DNA of 35,778 nucleotides from JBGPHT01 sp041484525 (GTDB lineage: Bacteria > Acidobacteriota > Terriglobia > Bryobacterales > Bryobacteraceae), in contig JBGPHT010000074.1 of the NCBI GenBank assembly GCA_041484525.1, positions 1-35,778 of the forward strand. The letters run 5' to 3'. Made by a program: the position numbers and the translations under genes. A model generated the notes under the pieces. The model had not been told where the DNA came from. It ran no database searches and worked only from the letters and a program-made list of their open reading frames with translations. How positions within the stretch are numbered: position 1 is the first letter of the stretch; every line of letters begins with the position of its first letter. Shown here one piece after another: positions 1 to 6,956 of this stretch.

Positions 1-93
1 AGACCAGCGGTGCGCGGCCAAGAAGTTCAGGCAATTGTCGGGGTCCTTGAAGTAGACGACCGCTTCGATGAGAGTGGTTGGTTCGCTTGCCAT
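1..93 (-). CDS. IS1595-like transposase, N-terminal fragment cut by the window edge
   Basis: Reading leftwards from ATG at 93, 31 codons run off the window. The peptide contains TLIEAVVYFKDPDNCLNF followed by LAAHRW, which resembles the segment just before the zinc-ribbon of IS1595-type (ISXO2-like) DDE transposases; those usually continue into a CPxC zinc motif, which would lie outside this window. The gene would encode the transposase of an insertion sequence whose right end lies between about 94 and 140. The neighbouring remnant of a host gene at 145-414 fits an insertion that disrupted it. The family call rests on about 30 residues, so it is moderately secure; the mobile-element interpretation follows from it. 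Confidence 0.68.
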   Translation of the reverse strand, partial: MASEPTTLIEAVVYFKDPDNCLNFLAAHRWS

Positions 94-99
94 GAACCA

Positions 100-128
100 A
101 CTATACAGGAGTGGGCTCGATGAGTCAA
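100..128 (-). promoter_or_regulatory. Sigma70-like promoter for the transposase
   Basis: On the minus strand TTGACT (128-123) and TATAGT (105-100) are separated by exactly 17 bases, and the -10 hexamer ends six bases before the ATG at 93. No ribosome binding site fits in that space, so a transcript starting here would be leaderless or nearly so. The -35 hexamer may lie at or beyond the element end, in which case the promoter would be a hybrid made by insertion. Seen in sequence; function inferred. Confidence 0.55.
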
Positions 129-144
129 GTATATTCTTACCGAG

Positions 145-414
145 GTGAAACTGTGGCAGGCGTCCAATCCGGAGAAGCGCGATTTCCGGCTGGTGTCGAT
201 TGGCACCGCTTACAAGAGCACCGGCCTTGACGATCGGGGCGGCGGTGTTTACGTGGGACGCATCGCCAGGCCGGAGAAGGGCTGGACGGCGGCCTTCGTC
301 GAAATGACTTTCCCCGGCGGCAAATATCCGTTGAAGTTCACCTCGGGGGTGCGGGTTTTGCCCGACACGCTACCTCACTCGCTACCGCAGCAGACGGGCA
401 AACTGCCTCAGTAG
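145..414 (+). pseudogene. 3' remnant of a PhoPQ-activated pathogenicity-related protein gene
   Basis: Eighty-nine codons from GTG 145 resemble the C-terminal domain of PhoPQ-activated pathogenicity-related (PqaA-type) proteins: KLWQASNP, RDFRL, GGGVYVGRIARPEKGW and FTSGVRVLPDTLP are in the usual order. The full family is several hundred residues long, with an alpha/beta-hydrolase-like core and a signal peptide, all missing here. The reading frame stays open upstream only to a TGA at 121, so about seven more codons join it before the frame ends beside the insertion sequence. I see no ribosome binding site before the GTG. The simplest reading is a gene truncated by the adjacent element; the rest should lie beyond its other end if the insertion was simple. 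Confidence 0.6.
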
Positions 415-548
415 GATTTTCATCACCGCCGCGGAAACGTGTAAAAACGCGCGTGACAATCGAGATAATTCAGGTCTTATCGTAGAGTTGACAGAAGTTA
501 GCGTTTGGCTGCCGACGTGCGTATCAACGGCCCTGCAAGGAGGCAGCA

Positions 549-800
549 ATGCGGAATCGCGAAACGGCTTCGGACGCACAAGACGTGCTGGCGAAGCTTA
601 GCGAGCGCAAGCGCCTGCTGAGGATGGTTTCGGCGTTGGTGGCTGAAGTGGAGCGGCTGCAGGAAGACAATTCGCAGCTTCGCGCCGCCGCCGCCATGTA
701 CCGCGCCGCTTTGCAGCGCACCAGCGCAGGGCAGGCGGCCGCGGCAGCCCTGCCGGCTATTCCGCTCCCGCGGACCCACCGGTCTTCGGATACCCATTGA
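549..800 (+). CDS. Small coiled-coil hypothetical protein
   Basis: Eighty-three residues. Start chosen at ATG 549 because a near-perfect Shine-Dalgarno AAGGAGG lies at 537-543. Residues about 10-55 are a strongly charged heptad-like helix (LSERKRLLRMVSALVAEVER, then LQEDNSQLRAA), typical of a coiled coil; the tail is Ala/Pro-rich and probably disordered. No signal peptide or membrane segment. I do not recognise a family. The gene is convergent with the M14 peptidase and its last 44 bases overlap that gene's 3' end, so the tail sequence may be dictated by the opposite strand. The strong ribosome binding site and plausible helix favour a real gene, but a short ORF in high-GC DNA could also arise by chance. 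Confidence 0.5.
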   Translation: MRNRETASDAQDVLAKLSERKRLLRMVSALVAEVERLQEDNSQLRAAAAMYRAALQRTSAGQAAAAALPAIPLPRTHRSSDTH

Positions 801-3579
801 AGTGAAGGATGGCGTTGGCGAGCATCCCGAACTCGCCCAGATTCTGCCAGCGGTACGCCGGGTTGGTCGCGAACAGCACCACGCGGCCCAGACCGACCGG
901 GACATCGACCACCGCAGGACGTCCGCGCGTCTCGGCCGCGCCGCGCATCAGGCCGCTGAGCACCGAGGCTTCCGTGCCCACGAAATTCGCCAGCACCCAG
1001 CGCCGGTTTTCCGCACCGCCCGCCACCTGCAATAACGGACCGTTGGCCCATCGGACCGGCAGCGTCCTCTCCGTGTACCCATAGAAGATCGGGTGGTTCG
1101 GTTGCGTCACGTTCATCTGCACCACCGGGCCGGGTGCGTAGAACTGCGCTGATGTCCGCGAGGCGTTCACCGTCCGGGTGATTCCCATCTCCGTGGGGAA
1201 GAAACTCGAACCACCGAGCGTGATCAAGACGCCGCCCGAATCCACAAACTTCTGGAACTCGAGCACGCCGGGTAATCCCATGCCTCCCTGGATGTCGTCG
1301 GTCTCGCCATACGTGCCCAGCGTGGGGAATTCGGGCGTCTTGGTATAGGCGAACTTCTTGCCGGGTCGCGGCTCGCTCTCGAATACCAGCGACTTCCCGC
1401 CACCGCGCCCGCCGCTCGGAATCACGATCACGTCGTAGGCGTCGCGCAGGCTGCCCTTCACGATGCGCTCTTTATAGATCAGGTCGTAGGGCACCTCGAA
1501 CTGGTCGAACGCGTAACGCACCCAACCGGCGTCTTGAGTGCTGTTCCAGGTGCTGAACATCGCCACGCGCGGCGCGCCTACAGCGTGCTTGGGACCGCCC
1601 GGCGCCTCTTTCAAAGCGACCGCCTGCAAGCCCAGCTTTTCGATCTCGGCCTTCAGCCGTGGGCTCGAGGCCGAGATCAGAGACCCGGCCGGCAGGTCCA
1701 CGTCGCCCTGCTTGTAGGGCTGCTCGATGGCGTCGAAATTCACGTCTTTGAGACGGTATCGCAGGGTCACCAGCGAGTTCGCGCCGTTCTCGATCACGGC
1801 GGTAACCGGGCCGTCGCCCTTCACTGCACCGTTGATTACGAGCGTGTCCACCGGCTGCACCGCCACATCCAGCAACGCCTTGTCCGCCGACTCCACCACC
1901 TGCGCGTTCGACATCAGCCCCATGGTCCACCCGGCGTCGTCATAGGTGCGCAGGTTGGGGTCCGGGTAGTTCTGCTTTTCGAGCAGGATCTTGGCGAGGC
2001 GTCCGTACGGTTGGTTGCGCTTCACGATCAGCGAGCCGGCCGGCCACGTGCCTTCATTCAACTTGACCTCGGCCCTGGCGCGACCCACTTCGATGCCCTG
2101 CAGCCGCAGCGTGTTGACGATGAACGCGACGCGCGTCATGTCCTTCTGGCCGGCGGGCAGAACGTAGCCGTAGGGCGCATCCTTCACACCCGATTCGATG
2201 GAGTTGCGGCTCTTCTTGTAGAAGTTCTCGAGCACTGTGGAGGCGAAGTTGGCCGTCAGCTCGAGCGCCGAGAGCACGCCCGTCTCCTGGTAGTTGGTGT
2301 TGTTCCGCATGGACCACAACACGTTGGGATAGGGCGGCAGCGGCCGATACCATTCGCGCGACGTCATGCCGCCTCCGCGTCCGCCGCGCCCGCCGCCTGC
2401 GGCATCCGGACCCGCGCCCGCGACCTCAGGTGCGCCGCCCGGAGCCTCCGGCCCGCCGCCACCTCCAACTCCGTCGCCACGACCGCCCCCGGCCGTACGC
2501 CGCTGCATGGTATTGGCCCCGCCGTTGCCGAACGTCTCGTACATCCGCAGCATGCCGTTGTGGTTCGACGACATGAACCCGAGGTACCCAGGCGACCACA
2601 TGTCCACGAAGGCGTGCGTCCACACGCCCGGCATGCCGTAGGAAATCATCTTCGTCATTTCGAAATTCGAGAACCACGGCAGCTCGGCGTAGAGGATCGG
2701 GTCGAGCGTGGGATTCTGCGGCGCCTGCCCGCTGAAGGTGTACAGGAACGGCTCCGATTCATGCAGGTCGTGCATGATGGGCGGATGCCACTGCAGGTAG
2801 AACTTCAGCCAGTTGCGCATCGTCACCTGCGAGTAATTGATGTCGCGATTGTTGTCGTGGTAGATGTACTTGCCCCAGTAGGGCGGCCCCGGCGTGCGGT
2901 CGTTCTCGCCCTCCTCGGTCAGCTTGTAGCGGTAATACCAGTCCACGTATCGGTCGCGCCCGTCCGGCTCGGCGGCGTTCGTCATCATGACGATCACGTT
3001 TTTGCGGATGGAATCGTAGAGCGGCGAATCTTCGGCCGCGATGCGGTACGCCAGTTCCATCAGCATCTCGGGCGGCCCGGTTTCGGCAGAGTGCAGGCCG
3101 CCGGTGAACCAGTAGATCGGCTTGGCCTTGCCGATGATCTCGCGGGCCTCGGCCTCGCTGAGCCCGCGCGGATCGGCCAACTTCGCCAGGTATCCTTTAT
3201 AAGTGTCGAGATCGCGGATGTTGGCTTCATCCGAAACCGCGATCACCAGGCAGTCGCGGCCCTCGTCCGTCTTGCCCGCTTCGAAGATCTTCACGCGCTT
3301 CGACGCCGCCGCCAAGGCCCGGTAGTAGCGGTTCAGATCGCTCACGCGGGTGAGTTTCTTGGGCATCCCGACGTAATAGCCCAGCACGTCTTTCGTGGTC
3401 GGCACGCCGGCCGCTTTCGGCAGGTGGTCGACCAGCGGGCTGAGGAACTCGGGCTTCGTCGTCCATTCCCTGACGAGCCTGGCGAACTCCTCGTCCTGCG
3501 GCTGTTTCGTCTGCGCCCATCCGAAGATAGCGAGGCCGGCAGCCAGAAGCGAAAGCGCGAGGGTGCGTGTGCGTTGCAT
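757..3579 (-). CDS. Secreted M14-family zinc carboxypeptidase-like metallopeptidase
   Basis: About 940 residues from ATG 3579. The open frame extends further upstream, but this start gives a clear signal peptide (residues 1-23, hydrophobic core LALSLLAAGLAIF ending in AQ). The M14 zinc site is visible: H163-S-A-E166 in GGLHSAETGPPE supplies the HxxE ligands and H273 in DLHES is the likely third ligand. The catalytic domain spans roughly 80-350. Residues about 361-404 form a Gly/Ala/Pro-rich low-complexity insert. The C-terminal half (about 600-930) has alternating hydrophobic strands, including VPVGLGRVVLFATNP, and resembles the glutamine-amidotransferase-like tail seen on large bacterial M14 proteins. 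It should act in the periplasm or outside the cell on peptides; the substrate is unknown. It is divergent from the DUF1844 operon, with only 46 bases between the two start codons. Confidence 0.88.
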   Translation of the reverse strand: MQRTRTLALSLLAAGLAIFGWAQTKQPQDEEFARLVREWTTKPEFLSPLVDHLPKAAGVPTTKDVLGYYVGMPKKLTRVSDLNRYYRALAAASKRVKIFEAGKTDEGRDCLVIAVSDEANIRDLDTYKGYLAKLADPRGLSEAEAREIIGKAKPIYWFTGGLHSAETGPPEMLMELAYRIAAEDSPLYDSIRKNVIVMMTNAAEPDGRDRYVDWYYRYKLTEEGENDRTPGPPYWGKYIYHDNNRDINYSQVTMRNWLKFYLQWHPPIMHDLHESEPFLYTFSGQAPQNPTLDPILYAELPWFSNFEMTKMISYGMPGVWTHAFVDMWSPGYLGFMSSNHNGMLRMYETFGNGGANTMQRRTAGGGRGDGVGGGGGPEAPGGAPEVAGAGPDAAGGGRGGRGGGMTSREWYRPLPPYPNVLWSMRNNTNYQETGVLSALELTANFASTVLENFYKKSRNSIESGVKDAPYGYVLPAGQKDMTRVAFIVNTLRLQGIEVGRARAEVKLNEGTWPAGSLIVKRNQPYGRLAKILLEKQNYPDPNLRTYDDAGWTMGLMSNAQVVESADKALLDVAVQPVDTLVINGAVKGDGPVTAVIENGANSLVTLRYRLKDVNFDAIEQPYKQGDVDLPAGSLISASSPRLKAEIEKLGLQAVALKEAPGGPKHAVGAPRVAMFSTWNSTQDAGWVRYAFDQFEVPYDLIYKERIVKGSLRDAYDVIVIPSGGRGGGKSLVFESEPRPGKKFAYTKTPEFPTLGTYGETDDIQGGMGLPGVLEFQKFVDSGGVLITLGGSSFFPTEMGITRTVNASRTSAQFYAPGPVVQMNVTQPNHPIFYGYTERTLPVRWANGPLLQVAGGAENRRWVLANFVGTEASVLSGLMRGAAETRGRPAVVDVPVGLGRVVLFATNPAYRWQNLGEFGMLANAILHFNGYPKTGGSAGAE

Positions 3580-3625
3580 CGGTTTCCAAATTCTACAACA
3601 ACGGACGCGCGCTAAAATAGGCGTG
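3580..3625. promoter_or_regulatory. Compact divergent promoter region
   Basis: Only 46 bases separate the divergent start codons. A -10-like TAAAAT at 3613-3618 points right and ends seven bases before the DUF1844 ATG. TAGAAT (3595-3590, minus strand) points left and ends ten bases before the M14 ATG. Neither gene has a convincing Shine-Dalgarno site and neither hexamer has a good -35 at 17 bases. If these are true -10 boxes, both mRNAs are leaderless or nearly so. Confidence 0.45.
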
Positions 3626-3946
3626 ATGAGCGACTTCACCAGCCTCCCGCCCGCGTCCTTCACGTTCCTCATCCTCTCGCTCCGCGCGCAAGCCGAGATG
3701 CAACTCGGCCTGGTGCGCTTCGGCGAAGAGGACGAAAAATCCGAGCCCGAACTTCCGCTCGCCCGCCACACCATCGACATGATGGGCGTGCTGCTCGAAA
3801 AGACGAAGGGCAACCTCACACTCGACGAACAGCGCCTGCTCGAAAACGGCCTCACCGAATTGCGCTTCCGTTTCGTCCAGGTCACTGAAGAGGTCGCCAA
3901 ATCCAAAGCTGAAACGCCGGGCGGGACCGAAACGCAGTCAGCCTGA
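3626..3946 (+). CDS. DUF1844 domain protein
   Basis: 106 residues. The frame is open further upstream, but MSDFTSLPPASFTFLILSL at ATG 3626 is the conserved N-terminus of the DUF1844 family: a short lead, a hydrophobic helix and then QAEMQLGL. The middle LARHTIDMMGVLLEKTKGNL followed by LTLDEQRLLENGL is also family-typical. The molecular function is unknown; the protein is small, mostly helical and probably cytoplasmic. Its TGA overlaps the next gene's ATG (TGATG at 3944-3948), so it is probably translationally coupled to the metallo-hydrolase and RibF downstream. This looks like the first gene of a four-gene run. Confidence 0.88.
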   Translation: MSDFTSLPPASFTFLILSLRAQAEMQLGLVRFGEEDEKSEPELPLARHTIDMMGVLLEKTKGNLTLDEQRLLENGLTELRFRFVQVTEEVAKSKAETPGGTETQSA

Positions 3947-4719
3947 TGCCACCGCTCAAGATCACCGTGCTGGGCTCGGGAACCAGCGTCGGCATCCCCA
4001 CCATCGGCTGCCACTGCGACGTCTGCACCTCCACCGATCCGCGCGACAACCGGCTGCGCCCTTCCATTCTGGTCAGCTATGAAGGCCGCAACGTGCTGAT
4101 CGACACCACACCCGACTTCCGCATTCAGGCGCTGCGGGCCAAGATCGACCACCTGGACGCCGTCGTCTTCACCCACGCGCACGCCGACCACGTGATGGGC
4201 CTGGACGACGTGCGGCCGTTCAATTTTCGGCAGAAGGGACAGATTCCGATCTACGCCGCCCAGGAAACCATGGCGGCCATCCACCGCTGCTTCGAGTACA
4301 TTTTCGACAACTCGCAAAAGGAGTCGAATGTACCTAAGCTGGAATCGCGCGTTATCGACGGCGCGCCGTTCGACATCTTCGGCGTCGAGTTTCGGCCCAT
4401 CCCGATCCTGCACGGCAGCCAGCCGATCTTCGGATTCCGCTTCGGGAATGCGGCGTACCTGACCGACCACAGCGACATCCCGGCGGCGTCACTCGAACTA
4501 CTCCGCGGCCTGGACGTGCTGTTCCTGGATGCGCTGCGCTACAAGCCGCACCCGACGCATTCCACCGTGGAGCGTTCGGTGAAGACCGCCGAGCAATTGC
4601 AGCCGCGCCGGGCTTTTTTCACGCACATCTGCCACGACCTGGCGCACGAGCGTGCGGAGAGCCTGCTGCCTCCGAACGTGAGGCTGGCGTATGACGGTCT
4701 GGAACTGGTGGTGGAATGA
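3946..4719 (+). CDS. MBL-fold metallo-hydrolase, PhnP-like
   Basis: 257 residues with the metallo-beta-lactamase signature H77-A-H79-A-D81-H82 in FTHAHADHVMGLDD. The N-terminus has GSGTSVGIP followed by C22-H-C24-D-V-C27, a cysteine cluster also found in PhnP-type cyclic phosphate phosphodiesterases, where it holds a structural zinc. Further likely metal ligands are H in ILHGSQPIFGFRF, D in YLTDHSD and H in FFTHICHDL. It most likely hydrolyses a phosphodiester; PhnP opens 5-phosphoribosyl 1,2-cyclic phosphate, but no other phosphonate gene is nearby, so that substrate is not assumed. It overlaps DUF1844 by one base and ribF by four, so the three are almost certainly cotranscribed. Confidence 0.87.
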   Translation: MPPLKITVLGSGTSVGIPTIGCHCDVCTSTDPRDNRLRPSILVSYEGRNVLIDTTPDFRIQALRAKIDHLDAVVFTHAHADHVMGLDDVRPFNFRQKGQIPIYAAQETMAAIHRCFEYIFDNSQKESNVPKLESRVIDGAPFDIFGVEFRPIPILHGSQPIFGFRFGNAAYLTDHSDIPAASLELLRGLDVLFLDALRYKPHPTHSTVERSVKTAEQLQPRRAFFTHICHDLAHERAESLLPPNVRLAYDGLELVVE

Positions 4720-5687
4720 AGATCTACCGCAGCCTCGAAGAGGTGCCCGCCGATTTCGGGCCCAGCGCGCTGACGATTGGCAACTTCGATGGCGTCCACT
4801 TCGGCCACCGGCGCATCCTGCGGCGTTTGAAAGAGCTCGCTGTGGACAACGGCTGGAAGGCGTCGGTGCTCACGTTCCATCCGCATCCCACGCGCGTGGT
4901 GGCGCCCGAGCGCGCGCCGCGCCTCCTCACTTCCCCTGATCGCCGCGCCGGGCTGATGGAGGAAGAGGGCATCGAGCAGGTGCTCATCCTCAACTTCACC
5001 GCGGAAATCGCCAAACTCTCGCCTGAAGAGTTCGTCGAGCGGCTTCTGGTCGGCCGCCTGGGCGCGCGCGCCGTGCTGGTGGGCGACAATTTCCGCTTTG
5101 GCCACCGGCAGGCGGGGAACGTCCGGGTGCTCACCGAACTGGGCCGGCGGCTGGGCTTCGAAACCGAGATCGTGCCGGCCATCTGCTGCCGCGGCCGGGT
5201 GGTTTCCAGCAGCGGCATCCGCGAACTGATCCAGGCAGGCCGAGTCTCGATTGCCGCGCGCCTGCTGCAGCATCCCTATGGCATCGAGGGTGAGGTGGTG
5301 AGCGGCCGCGGCGTCGGCTCGAAGCAGACGGTTCCTACGCTGAACCTCGCGACCGCTGCCGAAATCATCCCGGCGCGGGGCGTCTATGTAACGCGCACCA
5401 GCGATCTCGAAAGCCCGCGGCGCTGGAACTCTATTACCAACATCGGCTACCGCCCCACCTTCGGATCGAGTGACGAACTATCGATCGAGACGTTCCTGCT
5501 CGACGCCCTGGACGGTGACGCGCCGCGCCGCATCGCGGTCGAATTCCTGTGCCGCGTCCGCGACGAGCGCCGGTTTGAAAACCCCGAAGCTTTGAAGGCG
5601 CAGATTTTCCGGGACGTGGGCGCCGCCCAGCGCTACTTCCGGCGCGCCAAAGCGTGGATGGGACGGGTCCCGTGCACTTCGTCCTAA
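4716..5687 (+). CDS. ribF: Bifunctional riboflavin kinase / FAD synthetase
   Basis: 323 residues, usual length for the bifunctional enzyme that phosphorylates riboflavin to FMN and adenylylates it to FAD. The N-terminal nucleotidyltransferase half has the motif G22-N-F-D-G-V-H-F-G-H31, then VLTFHPHP, VGDNFRFGH and VSSSGIRELI. The riboflavin kinase domain starts near residue 185 with GEVVSGRGVGSKQTVPTLNL, followed by GVYVT, NIGYRPTFG and IETFLLD. ATG 4716 overlaps the upstream stop codon (ATGA), indicating translational coupling. The 3' end overlaps the TerC gene by 34 bases in another frame. All expected motifs are intact, so a functional flavin cofactor enzyme is expected. Confidence 0.96.
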   Translation: MKIYRSLEEVPADFGPSALTIGNFDGVHFGHRRILRRLKELAVDNGWKASVLTFHPHPTRVVAPERAPRLLTSPDRRAGLMEEEGIEQVLILNFTAEIAKLSPEEFVERLLVGRLGARAVLVGDNFRFGHRQAGNVRVLTELGRRLGFETEIVPAICCRGRVVSSSGIRELIQAGRVSIAARLLQHPYGIEGEVVSGRGVGSKQTVPTLNLATAAEIIPARGVYVTRTSDLESPRRWNSITNIGYRPTFGSSDELSIETFLLDALDGDAPRRIAVEFLCRVRDERRFENPEALKAQIFRDVGAAQRYFRRAKAWMGRVPCTSS

Positions 5688-6328
5688 GTGCGCTCTCGAT
5701 CGTCCTGATCGACCTGCTGCTGGCGGGCGACAACGCCCTGGTCATCGCGATGGCAGTGCGCGCGCTCCCACCCGCGGAGCGCCGCATCGGGATCATCGCC
5801 GGCGCCGCGGGAGCAGTTGTGGTGCGTGTCGGTCTGACGTTTGTGGCCGCGCGGCTCCTCACGCTGGAATACGTCGAGCTGGCCGGCGGCCTGCTGGTGC
5901 TGTGGATCGCGTTCAAAGTGCTGCGCGACGCCGCCGATCCACCCAACTGCGCCCCCTCGCCGAACAGGTTCCTGGCGGCCATCTGGTACATCATCTTCGC
6001 CGACCTCACCATGTCTGTAGATAACATCCTGGCGATCGCCGGCGCATCCCGCGGACACCTCGGCCTGATCGTGTTCGGGCTGGCGGTAAGCATTCCGTTC
6101 GTGGTGTTTTCGAGCAGCCTGCTGGGGAAACTGATGGACCGCTACCCGTGGCTGATCTGGCTGGGCGCCGCGATTCTGGGAAAGGTAGCGGGAGACATGA
6201 TTCTTTCCGACCCGCTGGTGGTCCGAATGCTGTGGCCGACGGAGATGACGCGATATATTCTGGACGCCGTGCTGGTCGCGTCGCTACTTCTTTCGACCCG
6301 GTTTCTGCGCACTGCCGAGGCCCGCTAG
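5654..6328 (+). CDS. TerC/YjbE-family integral membrane protein
   Basis: 224 residues from GTG 5654, which lies within the ribF 3' end; a second GTG at 5672 is an equally possible start. The protein is almost entirely hydrophobic with about seven membrane helices. It carries the two family motifs with charged residues inside helices: LLAGDNALVIAMA (D26-N27) and TMSVDNILAIAG (D123-N124), thought to bind the transported ion. YjbE/TerC proteins are linked to manganese efflux or metalation of exported proteins and to tellurite resistance; which applies here cannot be read from sequence. I see no manganese riboswitch before it; the position, overlapping ribF, suggests cotranscription with the upstream genes. 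Confidence 0.88.
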   Translation: MDGTGPVHFVLSALSIVLIDLLLAGDNALVIAMAVRALPPAERRIGIIAGAAGAVVVRVGLTFVAARLLTLEYVELAGGLLVLWIAFKVLRDAADPPNCAPSPNRFLAAIWYIIFADLTMSVDNILAIAGASRGHLGLIVFGLAVSIPFVVFSSSLLGKLMDRYPWLIWLGAAILGKVAGDMILSDPLVVRMLWPTEMTRYILDAVLVASLLLSTRFLRTAEAR

Positions 6329-6655
6329 GACTTTCTTTGGCAGATTGGTTTTCACCATTTCGTAGGAATCGCGCAACAGGCGTTTCAGTTCGGTCACGGG
6401 GAGCGCGTCGTGGCTTTCGAGTCCGACCCAGAAGTAGCGTGCTAAATACGGCGCCGGGATGATGCTGGGGCGCTCGATCAGTTCGGCGAACTCCTCTGGC
6501 GTGCATTTGAAAGACAGGCAGACGGCGGAAGGCTCGAGCGCTACTACGGCATACATTTTGGCGCGGATTTTGAAGACGAGATCGTTGCCCCACTGTACGG
6601 TTTCCGTGGAGTGGGGGAGCGACAGGCAGTACTTGCGGATCCAGTCGATGGACAT
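6284..6655 (-). CDS. MmcQ/YjbR family protein
   Basis: 123 residues, standard length for YjbR-type proteins (CyaY-like fold, often named DNA-binding). Family hallmarks are LSLPHSTETVQWGNDLVFKI near the N-terminus, SFKCTPEEFAELIE in the middle, YFWVGL and a C-terminal SYEMVKTNLPKK. The last part is basic. Biochemical function in this family is poorly defined. Start ATG 6655 has a GGAG seven bases upstream on its strand. The gene is convergent with the TerC gene, and their ends overlap by 45 bases. A long hairpin (6673-6756) lies directly before the ribosome binding site and may affect its expression. Confidence 0.87.
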   Translation of the reverse strand: MSIDWIRKYCLSLPHSTETVQWGNDLVFKIRAKMYAVVALEPSAVCLSFKCTPEEFAELIERPSIIPAPYLARYFWVGLESHDALPVTELKRLLRDSYEMVKTNLPKKVLAGLGSAQKPGRKK

Positions 6656-6672
6656 TTATTTACTCCGAAGTA

Positions 6673-6756
6673 GTGAAAGAATGCGGGGACGCCCCTACTC
6701 TCGCGACGGTTGATAATGTCGCGTAAGTCGCCCGGAGCATCCCCGGATTCTTTCAC
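6673..6756 (-). repeat. Long nested inverted repeat upstream of the YjbR gene
   Basis: Arms 6673-6695 and 6734-6756 (23 bases each) match at 20 positions. Two of the three mismatches become G-U pairs when the minus strand is transcribed, so the RNA on the strand of the flanking genes would pair at 22 of 23 positions. The loop contains a second stem, CGCGAC (6703-6708 region) with GTCGCG (6718-6723 region). The outer stem ends 17 bases before the YjbR start codon and just before its GGAG. It could be a leader structure controlling YjbR, a terminator for upstream transcription (no T-run seen), or a small repeat element. Confidence 0.6.
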
Positions 6757-6881
6757 GGGACCGCAATAGCATTCGCCGCAACTGTCGCGTAGATCGCCGG
6801 GACTAGACCCGCCTCGGGCTCCTTGTTCACGTTGCGGATGAACAGAACATACTGTTCTGCGTCAGATTCTCCCGGAATCCT

Positions 6882-6956
6882 TCAAGGGCTTTCCGCGCCA
6901 TTCACTGTGAGGACGACAGGCCGTTTTGTCTTCTTCATCTGCTTCACGAAGCCTAC
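6882..6956 (-). pseudogene. Relic of a Phd/YefM-type antitoxin
   Basis: On the minus strand the codons directly after the Gfo/Idh stop, shifted one frame, read VGFVKQMKKTKRPVVLTVNG. This closely matches the segment of Phd/YefM antitoxins that normally continues into KAE-VVQDA-YQ. Here the homology ends after NG and the frame stops. In the next frame KALEGFRENLTQ resembles the C-terminal helix of these antitoxins, as if an internal piece had been deleted. No start, no ribosome binding site and no toxin gene are visible. The identification rests on one short motif. Confidence 0.42.

Noticed and set aside
1534..3615. Long plus-strand open frame opposite the M14 gene
   Set aside because: Its translation is Arg/His/Val-rich antisense of the clear peptidase, with no motif or ribosome binding site; a high-GC shadow.
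6843..6859. Short palindrome CAGAACA-TAC-TGTTCTG
   Set aside because: Seven-base arms in a decayed region with no gene start nearby; not enough to call an operator.
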